Source of the DNA: JACQAI01 sp035507915
GTDB lineage: Bacteria; Pseudomonadota; Alphaproteobacteria; Elsterales; Elsteraceae
Direction of reading: 5' to 3'
NCBI GenBank assembly: GCA_035507915.1
Contig: DATJNS010000044.1
Coordinates: forward strand, 1-13,413
DNA: 13,413 bases
The notes beneath the pieces were generated by a model. It had not been told where the DNA came from, made no database searches, and saw only the letters and a list, made by a program, of their open reading frames with translations. A program made the translations under genes and the position numbers. Shown here in pieces: positions 1-6,300 of the stretch (position 1 is its first letter; each line of letters opens with the position of its first letter).

Positions 1-300
1 TGCGCCGAGCCCGGCCATTTCGGCCCGCACAACATCTACGAGAACCGGGCCGGCGCCTGGCAGGACCCCTCGACGGTGTTCGTGACCTACCAGAACGCCG
101 GGCTGCGCGCGTTCGACATCGGCAATCAGTACCAGCCCCGCCAGACGGGCTACTTCGTCGCGTCACCGCCGGAGCCGGCCGCCCCGGGCGGCGAGCAGGT
201 CCCGCTGCACTCAGCCGACGTCTTCGTGACGGTGGACGGCGTGTGCTTCCTGACCGACACCGACCGGGGGCTGTTCGCCCTCCAGTACACCGGGCGCTGA
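1..300 (+). CDS. LVIVD-repeat beta-propeller protein, C-terminal part only
   Basis: The reading frame is open from the first base of the window to TGA at 298-300, so only the last 99 residues are visible and the start lies upstream. The visible part looks like the final two blades of an LVIVD-type beta-propeller: a GHFGPHN entry strand, then VFVTYQNAGLRAFDI (the LVIVD-like strand), then a last blade with DVFVTVDGVCFLTDTDRGLF. The complete LVIVD protein at 2368-3681 ends with the same pattern (RFGAHQF, LVYCAWFAGGLRIVDI, DVDVDARGLIYLVDRNVGF), so the two are probably paralogues. LVIVD proteins have no well-established activity, and none is assigned here. The stop lies 3 nt before the next gene's ATG, which suggests one transcript with coupled translation. 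The family call is fairly secure; the function is unknown. Confidence 0.75.
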   Translation, partial: CAEPGHFGPHNIYENRAGAWQDPSTVFVTYQNAGLRAFDIGNQYQPRQTGYFVASPPEPAAPGGEQVPLHSADVFVTVDGVCFLTDTDRGLFALQYTGR

Positions 301-303
301 GGG

Positions 304-1269
304 ATGACCACCAGCGTCCAGCTGGGCCGCGGCGAGTACGCGTACCGGGTCGCCGAGGGCTGGGGCGAGCTGCCCGACGGCTGGGAGATGAGCGACGTCG
401 GCGGCGTCGCCATCGACCGGGCCGACCGGGTCTACGTCTTCAACCGCGGCGACCATCCGATGATCGTCTTCGACCGCGACGGCACCCTGCTCGGGTCGTG
501 GGGCGAGGACGTCTTCTCCCATCCGCACGGCGCTCACATCGGCCCGGACGACTCCATCTACTGCACCGACGACGGCGACCACACCGTGCGCAAGTGCACG
601 CTCGAGGGCAAGGTGCTGCTGACCATCGGCATCCCGGGCGAGCCCGCGCCGTTCGTCAGCGGCAAGCCGTTCAACCGCTGCACCCACACCGCGCTGTCGC
701 CGAGCCAGGAGATCTACGTCTCGGACGGCTACGGCAACGCGCGCGTCCACAAATACGCGCCCGACGGCAAGCTCCTGATGTCGTGGGGCGAGCCCGGCAC
801 CAAGCCCGGCCAGTTCAACATCGTGCACAACATCTGCACCGACGCCGACGGCTGGGTCTACGTCGCCGACCGCGAGAACCACCGCGTCCAGGTGTTCGAC
901 GGCAAGGGCAAATACGAGGCGCAGTGGAACAACATCCACCGGCCGTGCGGCCTGTGCATGCCCTACAAGAAGCAGCCGGTGTGCTACATCGGCGAGCTCG
1001 GCCCGGGCGGCAAGGTCAACGAGAAGATGCCCCATATCGGCCCGCGCCTCAGCGTCGTGACCCACAAGGGCGAGCTCCTGTCGCGCATCGGCGACTTCGA
1101 GGGCGACGGCAAGCCGAGCAAGTTCATCGCGCCGCACGGCGTCGCGATCGACTCCCAGGGCTCGGTCTATGTCGGCGAGGTCTCGCGCACCCACATGAAG
1201 AACTGCGGCCACCCGGTGCCCGAGGACCGCGACCCGCATTGCCTGACCAAGCTCCGCAAGGTCGCGTAG
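304..1269 (+). CDS. NHL-repeat / PAL-like six-bladed beta-propeller protein
   Basis: The 321-residue protein is built from repeats such as GVAIDRADRVYVFNRGDHPM, a blade with GPDDSIYCTDDGDHTVRKC, LSPSQEIYVSDGYGNARVHK, CTDADGWVYVADRENHRVQV and GVAIDSQGSVYVGEVSR, the signature of NHL/six-bladed propellers of the peptidyl-alpha-hydroxyglycine lyase (PAL) superfamily. Three histidines sit at the start of alternate blades: H75 (HPHG, with H73), H175 (NIVHN) and H278 (PHGV), about 100 residues apart. That matches the arrangement of the zinc-binding histidines in PAL. No signal peptide or membrane segment is visible, so the protein is probably cytoplasmic. ATG at 304 is chosen because it follows the previous stop by 3 nt and the first blade begins soon after; no strong ribosome-binding site is seen. 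Enzyme activity is possible but unproven, and many such proteins are only annotated as 6-bladed propellers. Confidence 0.8.
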   Translation: MTTSVQLGRGEYAYRVAEGWGELPDGWEMSDVGGVAIDRADRVYVFNRGDHPMIVFDRDGTLLGSWGEDVFSHPHGAHIGPDDSIYCTDDGDHTVRKCTLEGKVLLTIGIPGEPAPFVSGKPFNRCTHTALSPSQEIYVSDGYGNARVHKYAPDGKLLMSWGEPGTKPGQFNIVHNICTDADGWVYVADRENHRVQVFDGKGKYEAQWNNIHRPCGLCMPYKKQPVCYIGELGPGGKVNEKMPHIGPRLSVVTHKGELLSRIGDFEGDGKPSKFIAPHGVAIDSQGSVYVGEVSRTHMKNCGHPVPEDRDPHCLTKLRKVA

Positions 1270-1285
1270 CCATCCCGGTCGTTTC

Positions 1286-1394
1286 ACCGCAGAGGCCGCA
1301 GGGAAGGCGCAAAGGCCGCGGAGGGGCTGCAGCGCTCCGCGCATCCCCGTCGTTGCCTCGGCACGCTCTGCGCCTCCTCTGCGTCCTCTGCGGT
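1286..1394. repeat. Long inverted repeat (ACCGCAGAGG-type intergenic element)
   Basis: The left arm at 1286-1315 begins ACCGCAGAGGCCGCAGGG. The right arm at 1365-1394, read on the minus strand, begins ACCGCAGAGGACGCAGAG. The arms pair over about 30 nt with six or so mismatches around a 49-nt loop. The short internal reiteration of GCAGAGG/CGCAGAG units resembles a class of intergenic repeats that I recall from several unrelated bacterial genomes, usually as paired arms between genes. The left arm lies just after the stop of the NHL gene. The right arm lies inside the likely coding sequence of the Bug protein and supplies its hydrophobic leader. It could form a large hairpin in mRNA, but no T-run follows, so it is not called as a terminator. 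Confidence 0.7.
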
Positions 1395-2333
1395 ATTTGG
1401 ACCGCCCCGACGCCACCCGCTTACGCCTCCGACTACCCCGAGCGGCCGCTGCGCTTCGTCGTCGGCTTCACGCCGGGCGGCCCCAGCGACGTGCTGGCGC
1501 GCACCATCGGGCAGAAGCTGGGCGAGCGGCTGGGGCAGCCGGTGGTGACCGACAACCGGCCCGGCGCCGGCGGCAACCTGGCCGCCGAGAGCGTCGCCAA
1601 GGCGCCGGCCGACGGCTACACGCTGCTGATGGGCAACATCGGCATCCTGGCCGCCAACCCGGCGCTCTACCGCCATCTGACCTACGATCCGGCCAGGGAT
1701 TTCACGCCCGTCATCCTGGTCGGCGACCAACCCAACGTGCTGGTCGTCAACCCGAGCGTGCCGGCCCGCTCGGTCGCCGAGCTGATCGGGCTCGCGCGCG
1801 CCTCACCCGGCCGGCTCAACTACGCCTCGTCGGGCAACGGCTCGCCGTCGCACCTGACGGCCGAGCTGTTCAAGACGCTGGCCAAGGTCGACATCGTCAA
1901 CATCTCCTACCGCGGCGCCGTCCCGGCCCTCACCGATCTGATCGCCGGCCAGGGCGTCCAGCTCATGTTCGCCACCTCGGTGTCGGGGCGGCCGTTCATC
2001 GAAGCCGGCAAGCTGCGCGCGCTCGCGGTGACGACCGTCGGGCGCGCACCGACGTTCCCCGGCCTGCCGACGATGGCGGAAGCCGGCGTGCCGGGCTGCG
2101 TGTCGACGACCTGGCACGGCGTGGTCGTGCCGACGGGAACGCCGCAACCGATCGTCGAGCGGCTCAACCGCGAGATCGATGCGATCCTGAAGCTGCCCGA
2201 CGTGCGCCAAGCGCTCGCCATCCAGGGCGTCGACATCATCGGCGGGCCGCCAGCCGCCTTCTCGGCCTATATTGCCGCCGAAGGTCCGAAATGGGCCGAG
2301 ATCGTGCGCCGGTCGGGCGCCCACGTGGACTGA
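1353..2333 (+). CDS. Tripartite tricarboxylate transporter (Bug/TctC) substrate-binding protein
   Basis: This is a periplasmic solute-binding protein of the Bug family, which binds small carboxylates or related ligands. Core motifs are YPERPLRFVVGFTPGG, then SDVLAR, DNRPGAGGN and ADGYTLLMG. The protein continues to a typical family end (GPKWAEIVRRSGAHVD). With a TTG start at 1353 it has 326 residues, the usual family size. A plausible signal peptide is then present: a basic start (PRHALR), the hydrophobic core LLCVLCGIW, and cleavage after AYA. No ATG or GTG is available in frame between the previous gene and the mature domain. The next TTG upstream (about 1239) would give an implausibly long N-terminus overlapping the NHL gene, and no clear Shine-Dalgarno supports 1353, so the start is uncertain. 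TctA/TctB membrane partners are not in the window, as is common for orphan Bug proteins. Ligand unknown. Confidence 0.88.
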   Translation: MPRHALRLLCVLCGIWTAPTPPAYASDYPERPLRFVVGFTPGGPSDVLARTIGQKLGERLGQPVVTDNRPGAGGNLAAESVAKAPADGYTLLMGNIGILAANPALYRHLTYDPARDFTPVILVGDQPNVLVVNPSVPARSVAELIGLARASPGRLNYASSGNGSPSHLTAELFKTLAKVDIVNISYRGAVPALTDLIAGQGVQLMFATSVSGRPFIEAGKLRALAVTTVGRAPTFPGLPTMAEAGVPGCVSTTWHGVVVPTGTPQPIVERLNREIDAILKLPDVRQALAIQGVDIIGGPPAAFSAYIAAEGPKWAEIVRRSGAHVD

Positions 2334-2351
2334 GACGCCGATTGCGGGATT

Positions 2352-2360
2352 GGAGCGGAG
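2352..2360 (+). promoter_or_regulatory. Ribosome-binding site deciding the second LVIVD start
   Basis: GGAGCGGAG ends 7 nt before ATG at 2368. It supports that start over any earlier in-frame codon: the open frame extends upstream to 2272, but that part overlaps the end of the Bug gene and encodes nothing propeller-like. Confidence 0.6.
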
Positions 2361-2367
2361 ACCGTCG

Positions 2368-3681
2368 ATGACCGGAACCAACGGCGCGCTGGCGCGCAAC
2401 GTCAAGCGTGTGGCGCATCTCGACCTGCCGGGCGCCGGCCAGGTCTACGTCAACGGCAACTACTGCTACGTCGGTCACATTCCGAACAAGGCGCGGCTCG
2501 GCACGACCATCCTCGACGTGTCGGACCCGCGCCATCCGCGCACGGTCGCGACCATCACGCTCGACGATCCGAACTCGCACAGTCACAAGGCGCGCGTGGT
2601 CGGCGACGTCATGATCGTCAATCACGAGCGCAACAACACCGGCATCGGGCGCAAGGCCGAGCAGCTGCCGGCGTTGCGCGCCCGGCTGCGCGAGGCGCTC
2701 GGCCGCGAGCCCACCAACGCCGAGCTCGCCGAGAAGATGAGCCTGCAGGAAGCCGACATCCCGAAGCTGCTGGAGGCCGAGCAGCAGCCCTATCGCGACG
2801 GCGGCTTCAAGATCTACGACGTGTCGAAGCCGGCCGAGCCGCGCCTGATCGCCTATCAGCGCACCGGCGGCATCGGCGTCCACCGCTACGACATGGACGC
2901 CCAACATGCCTACATCTCGACCGAGATGCCCGGCTATGTCGGCAACATCCTGGTGATCTACGACATCCGCAATCCCGAGCGGCCGACCGAGGTGTCGCGC
3001 TGGTGGATGGAGGGTCAGCATCTGGCCGGCGGCGAGACGCCGCGCTGGGAGGGCCGTTCGCACCGCTTGCACCATGCGATGCGCCAGGGCGACCGGCTGT
3101 GGGCCGGCATGTGGCACGCCGGCATCCGGATCATCGACATTGCGGACGTCACCAAGCCGAAGACGATCGGCGCCTACAACTACCACCCGCCGTTCCCCGA
3201 GCCGACCCACACGGTGCTGCACGTGCCCTTCACCGTCGGCGGCCGCGACGTCGCGGTCGTGATGGACGAGGAGGACCAGTTCTACAACGCCGCCGAGACC
3301 GAGGCGCGACGCGGCCGACCGCACGCCAGCCTGTGGGTGTTCGACGTCGCCGATCCGGCTGCCATCGCGCCGCTCTCGATGTTCCAGGTCAGCGAGCTCG
3401 ACTCGCCGTGGAGCCGCACGCCGGGCGGCCGCTTCGGCGCGCACCAGTTCCAGGAGCACATGAAGGACACGCTGGTCTATTGCGCCTGGTTCGCCGGCGG
3501 CCTGCGCATCGTCGACATCGCCGACCCCATGGCGCCGCGCGAGGTCGGCCACTTCATTCCCGAGCCGGTCGGCGGCCGGCCGAGCCCGCAGAGCAACGAC
3601 GTCGACGTCGATGCGCGCGGCCTGATCTACCTGGTCGACCGCAACGTCGGCTTCGACATCCTCGAATTCCAGCGCGGCTGA
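2368..3681 (+). CDS. LVIVD-repeat beta-propeller protein with a sigma-70 region 3-like insertion
   Basis: The 437-residue protein has about seven LVIVD blades, recognisable from strand pairs such as TTILDVSDPRHPRTV, GGFKIYDVSKPAEPRL, LVIYDIRNPERPTEV, AGIRIIDIADVTKPKTIG, LWVFDVADPAA and GGLRIVDIADPMAPREVG, ending with IYLVDRNVGFDI. Histidines recur at blade entries (HSHK, VHRY, HRLHH, THTVLH, GAHQFQEH), which might form a central metal or ligand site; this is inference. Between blades 1 and 2, residues about 95-142 are not propeller-like: they contain LREALGREPTNAELAEKM and IPKLLEAEQQ, close to the helix-turn-helix-like region 3 of primary sigma factors. No signal peptide or membrane helix is seen, so a cytoplasmic location is likely. 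The ATG is supported by GGAGCGGAG 7 nt upstream. The gene follows the Bug gene by 34 nt, in the same apparent operon. Function unknown. Confidence 0.8.
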   Translation: MTGTNGALARNVKRVAHLDLPGAGQVYVNGNYCYVGHIPNKARLGTTILDVSDPRHPRTVATITLDDPNSHSHKARVVGDVMIVNHERNNTGIGRKAEQLPALRARLREALGREPTNAELAEKMSLQEADIPKLLEAEQQPYRDGGFKIYDVSKPAEPRLIAYQRTGGIGVHRYDMDAQHAYISTEMPGYVGNILVIYDIRNPERPTEVSRWWMEGQHLAGGETPRWEGRSHRLHHAMRQGDRLWAGMWHAGIRIIDIADVTKPKTIGAYNYHPPFPEPTHTVLHVPFTVGGRDVAVVMDEEDQFYNAAETEARRGRPHASLWVFDVADPAAIAPLSMFQVSELDSPWSRTPGGRFGAHQFQEHMKDTLVYCAWFAGGLRIVDIADPMAPREVGHFIPEPVGGRPSPQSNDVDVDARGLIYLVDRNVGFDILEFQRG

Positions 3682-3720
3682 TCGCCCGCGACATCGGAGG
3701 GTCTGCGCACCACTCCCCTC

Positions 3721-3759
3721 GTCATGCTCGGGTTCATCCGGGTTCATCCCGAGGATGAC
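3721..3759. terminator. Alphaproteobacterial-type intergenic palindrome, likely bidirectional terminator
   Basis: GTCATGCTCGGG (3721-3732) pairs with CCCGAGGATGAC (3748-3759) over 12 bp with one mismatch. The loop region contains a perfect tandem duplication, GGGTTCATCC at 3730-3739 and again at 3740-3749. A small hairpin follows at 3759-3772 (CGACC/GGTCG; the minus-strand loop is GCAA). It lies in the 102-nt gap between the convergent LVIVD and purC genes, where a two-way terminator is expected. Elements of this GTCATnCTCGGG type are scattered widely in alphaproteobacterial genomes. There is no long T-run, so intrinsic termination is an inference. Confidence 0.55.
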
Positions 3760-3783
3760 GACCTTGCGGTCGCATCGAGCCGA

Positions 3784-4758
3784 TCAGCGATACTTCGCCA
3801 GGTTGGCGCGGATGCGGTCGAGGATCGGGATCTTGGGGTCGGGCAGCGGGAAACGCGTGCCCGTGATGGTCTCGAAGGCGTCGATGTAGATGCGCGCCGC
3901 CTCGAGCACGACGTCGTCGGGGATCGGCGGGACGGCGTCCTTGTAGGGGTCGCAGCGCGCCACCACCCAGTTGCGCACGAAATCCTTGTCGAAGCTCTCC
4001 GGCCGGTCGCCGGCTTCGAAGCGCGCCGGGTAGCTGGCGGCGAACCAATAGCGGCTCGAGTCGGGCGTGTGGATCTCGTCGGCGAGCAGGATCCGGCCGT
4101 CGTCGGTGAAGCCGAACTCGTACTTGGTGTCGACCAGGATCAGGCCGCGCTCGCGCGCCCAGGCGCGGCCGTGCGCGAACAGACCGTGCGCGTAGTCCGA
4201 GACGGTGCGCCACTGCTGCGCGGTGAGCAGCTTGCGGCCGATGATCTCGTCTTCGGTCAGCGGCTCGTCGTGCCCACCGTCGAACGCCTTGGTGGTCGGC
4301 GTGATGATGGTCTCCGGAAGCTTCTGGTTGGCCTTGAGCCCGTCCGGGAAGCGGTGGCCGTACATCGTGCGCTCGCCCGCCTTGTACATCGACAGGATCG
4401 ACGTCGAGGTCGTGCCGGCCAGGTAGTCGCGCACGACGATCTCGACCGGCATGATGGTGAGCCGCCGGCACGCCAGCACGTTGGGATCGGGGTAGTCGAT
4501 CACGTGGTTGGGGCAGATGTCGCGCGTGCGGTCGAACCAGAAACGCGCCAGCTGGGTCAGCACCTGGCCCTTGAGCGGGATCGCCGTCAGGTTGCGGTCG
4601 AACGCGCTCAGCCGGTCGGTCGCGATCAGGAGCCGCGTGCCGTCCTTGAGGTCGTAATTCTCCCGCACCTTGCCGCGGTAGTGCCCGGGCAGGCCTGGGA
4701 TCTCGGCATCCCGCAGGATATTGGCGAGGTAGGGCTTGAGCCCCGCGACGTCGACCAT
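3784..4758 (-). CDS. purC: Phosphoribosylaminoimidazole-succinocarboxamide synthase (SAICAR synthetase)
   Basis: PurC joins CAIR and aspartate using ATP to make SAICAR, a cytoplasmic step of de novo purine synthesis. The 324-residue protein starts with a pre-motif region (LPGHYRGKVRENYDLKDG), then TDRLSAFD and IPLKGQVLTQL. It contains both family signatures in recognisable form: the LPETIITPTTKAFDGGHDE stretch and ILVDTKYEFG followed by ADEIHTPDSSRYW. The length matches the longer, yeast ADE1-like form (about 300 residues) rather than the roughly 240-residue form often found next to purS-purQ-purL, and no such neighbours are present. The ATG at 4756-4758 begins 19 nt after the stop of the cold-shock-domain gene; the Shine-Dalgarno is weak, so expression probably depends on the upstream gene. 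The sequence ends cleanly with NLAKYR before TGA. The family call is very secure. Confidence 0.96.
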   Translation of the reverse strand: MVDVAGLKPYLANILRDAEIPGLPGHYRGKVRENYDLKDGTRLLIATDRLSAFDRNLTAIPLKGQVLTQLARFWFDRTRDICPNHVIDYPDPNVLACRRLTIMPVEIVVRDYLAGTTSTSILSMYKAGERTMYGHRFPDGLKANQKLPETIITPTTKAFDGGHDEPLTEDEIIGRKLLTAQQWRTVSDYAHGLFAHGRAWARERGLILVDTKYEFGFTDDGRILLADEIHTPDSSRYWFAASYPARFEAGDRPESFDKDFVRNWVVARCDPYKDAVPPIPDDVVLEAARIYIDAFETITGTRFPLPDPKIPILDRIRANLAKYR

Positions 4759-4777
4759 GGTCCGGCGCGGAGCGGCG

Positions 4778-5431
4778 TCAGCCGGCCAGCGCGATCGAGA
4801 TCGCCTCGCGACCTTTCGGCGTGTCGACCACGCGCATCGAGACGCGCTGGCCCTCCGCCAGGTGGGTCAGCTGGGCGCGCTCGAGCACCGAGATGTGCAG
4901 GAACACGTCCTTGCCGCCGTCGCCCACCGTGACGAAGCCGAAGCCCTTCTCGCCGTTGAACCACTTCACGGTCCCGGAAAGCTCGACCGCGGTCGAGGGA
5001 TCGGGCGCGAAGCGCTGGGGCCGCGAGCCGCCGCCACCGCCAGGGCCGCCTGGACGGGGCGGCCGGCGATACTCGCTGGCCGCGCTCTCGTCGACCTCGA
5101 GCACATGGGTGATCTGCCGGCCCTTCTGGCCCTGGCCGACATGCACCTTGAGCTTGGTGCCCGGCGGCACCGTCTCCCGCCCGGCGGCCTGGAGCACGCC
5201 GATATGCATGAAGGCGTCGCCGGTGCCGTCCGACAACTCGGCGAAACCGAAGCCCTTTTCGGGGTTGAACCACTTGACCGTGGCGTCGACCACCGGGCCC
5301 TCCGGCGGGCCTGGACTGAACGAGCGCGCCGGCGGTCGCATACCGCCACCACCACGAGGCTGCTCCGGCATGAAATAATCGTCGTCAAACCCGCGCCGCC
5401 GTGGATCGCGGAATTCCTTACCTTTGCCCAT
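4778..5431 (-). CDS. Double cold-shock-domain (CspA-like) nucleic-acid-binding protein
   Basis: The 217-residue protein has two cold-shock domains that bind single-stranded RNA or DNA. Domain 1 (about residues 47-115) has ATVKWFNPEKGFGFAEL (RNP1) and DAFMHIGVL (RNP2). Domain 2 (about 148-217) has GTVKWFNGEKGFGFVTV and DVFLHISVL. They are joined by a flexible Arg/Pro/Gly linker (YRRPPRPGGPGGGGG), and a basic Gly/Arg-rich tail precedes domain 1. Two-domain cold-shock proteins of about 200 residues are typical of alphaproteobacteria and may act as RNA chaperones or anti-terminators. ATG at 5429-5431 is preferred over a TTG codon immediately before it, because GGCGGGGG lies at normal spacing upstream. 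purC follows after 19 nt and is probably co-transcribed. Whether the gene is cold-induced cannot be told; no long 5' leader is evident from the candidate promoter. Confidence 0.93.
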   Translation of the reverse strand: MGKGKEFRDPRRRGFDDDYFMPEQPRGGGGMRPPARSFSPGPPEGPVVDATVKWFNPEKGFGFAELSDGTGDAFMHIGVLQAAGRETVPPGTKLKVHVGQGQKGRQITHVLEVDESAASEYRRPPRPGGPGGGGGSRPQRFAPDPSTAVELSGTVKWFNGEKGFGFVTVGDGGKDVFLHISVLERAQLTHLAEGQRVSMRVVDTPKGREAISIALAG

Positions 5432-5463
5432 CAACCCCCGCCCGTCTCGTCTGGTTTACCGGT

Positions 5464-5469
5464 AGTGTA
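5464..5469 (-). promoter_or_regulatory. Possible -10 element for the cold-shock/purC unit
   Basis: On the minus strand TACACT lies 32 nt before the ATG, at a plausible -10 position. No good -35 hexamer is found at 16-18 nt spacing, so this is weak. Confidence 0.22.
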
Positions 5470-5521
5470 GCATCCGCCCCCATAAACGTCGCGCGGGACG
5501 AGCGTCTGGTCAAGCAACCGA

Positions 5522-5551
5522 TTGATGAACCGCCGCCGACGCCCCTAGGAT
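5522..5551 (+). promoter_or_regulatory. Possible housekeeping promoter for the nitroreductase gene
   Basis: TTGATG (5522-5527) and TAGGAT (5546-5551) are separated by 18 nt. Each matches four of six consensus sigma-70 positions. Transcription would start near 5558, giving a leader of about 50 nt. The 175-nt divergent gap 5432-5606 holds nothing else I can name. Confidence 0.3.
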
Positions 5552-5606
5552 CGCCACCCCCCGCCCGTGCCCGAAGCCCGCTGCGAGCCCTGGTCTCGAT
5601 AACCCC

Positions 5607-6275
5607 ATGGACGTCGACGAAGCCCTCCGCACCCGGCGATCGGTGCGCGCATTCCTGCCCGACCCGGTACCCGAGACGACGGTGCGCCGCATCCTGGAGC
5701 TCGCCGCGCGGACGCCCAGCGGCAGCAACACGCAGCCCTGGCGCGTCCACGTGCTGACCGGCGCCTCGCGCCAGGCGCTCAGCGACGCCGTCCATGCGTT
5801 CCGCAATGCCAATCCGGGGGTCGATCATCGCCAGTACGAGTACTACCCGGTGCATTGGCGCGAGCCTTACCTGGCGCGCCGGCGCAAGGTCGGCTGGGAT
5901 CTCTACGCGCTGCTCGGCATCGCGCGCGGCGAGACCGACAAGGCGTTCCGTCAGCACGGCCGCAACTTCGATTTCTTCGGCGCGCCCGTGGGCATGATCT
6001 TTACGATCGACGGCGCGCTCGAACGCGGCAGCTGGATCGACTACGGCATGTTCCTGCAGAGCGTCATGCTGGCGGCCCGCGGGTTCGGGTTGCACACCTG
6101 TCCCCAGGCGGCGTGGATCTATTTCCACGACATCGTCCGCCGGGTGCTCGGCCTGCCGGACGGCGAGATGGTGGTGTGCGGCATGTGCCTCGGCTTCGAG
6201 GACCCCGCGGCCCCCGCCAACCGGCTCGAGACCGAACGCGCGGCGGTCGACGACTTTGCGACGTTCACGACTTAG
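5607..6275 (+). CDS. Nitroreductase-family FMN oxidoreductase
   Basis: The 222-residue protein belongs to the nitroreductase superfamily of FMN-dependent NAD(P)H oxidoreductases, usually dimeric and cytoplasmic. The N-terminal FMN phosphate-binding motif TRRSVRAF (R10, R11, S12, R14) is followed by the isoalloxazine/ribityl segment RTPSGSNTQPW (residues 35-45). The central region includes FFGAPVGMIFTID, and the C-terminal half has the canonical WIDYGMFLQSVMLAARGFGL and a late GMCLGFEDP strand. The length is typical. ATG at 5607 begins right at the domain, but no Shine-Dalgarno is visible. The gene is divergent from the cold-shock/purC unit and convergent with the MFS gene, 12 nt away, so it is probably transcribed alone. 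The natural substrate (nitroaromatic, quinone, enoate or other) cannot be deduced. Confidence 0.92.
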   Translation: MDVDEALRTRRSVRAFLPDPVPETTVRRILELAARTPSGSNTQPWRVHVLTGASRQALSDAVHAFRNANPGVDHRQYEYYPVHWREPYLARRRKVGWDLYALLGIARGETDKAFRQHGRNFDFFGAPVGMIFTIDGALERGSWIDYGMFLQSVMLAARGFGLHTCPQAAWIYFHDIVRRVLGLPDGEMVVCGMCLGFEDPAAPANRLETERAAVDDFATFTT

Positions 6276-6300
6276 GCCGCCCGCGACTCAGTCCGCGGCC
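6276..6300. terminator. Weak hairpin between convergent nitroreductase and MFS genes
   Basis: GGCCGC (6276-6281) pairs with GCGGCC (6295-6300), and the interior GCGACT/AGTCCGC can extend the stem with a bulge. It spans the 12-nt convergent gap and the last codons of the MFS gene. There is no T-run. A shared terminator is plausible, but GC-rich coding DNA often yields such pairs by chance. Confidence 0.25.

Noticed and set aside
243..1352. Bug protein as a 696-residue fusion starting at 243
   Set aside because: The upstream part is an out-of-frame reading of the NHL gene; the mature domain is preceded by a signal peptide from about 1353.
211..1416. Long minus-strand open frame of 401 codons opposite the NHL gene
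   Set aside because: Its translation is low-complexity Ala/Arg/Val/Asp and looks like the mirror of GC-rich coding sequence; the plus strand has clear propeller repeats.
2236..3747. Minus-strand open frame of 503 codons opposite the second LVIVD gene
   Set aside because: It is an antisense shadow with no recognisable domain, while the plus strand encodes regular LVIVD blades with a good ribosome-binding site.
5432..5606. Cold-shock-type long 5' leader or purine riboswitch between the cold-shock and nitroreductase genes
   Set aside because: The gap is only 175 nt and I saw no conserved cold-box or purine-aptamer pattern.
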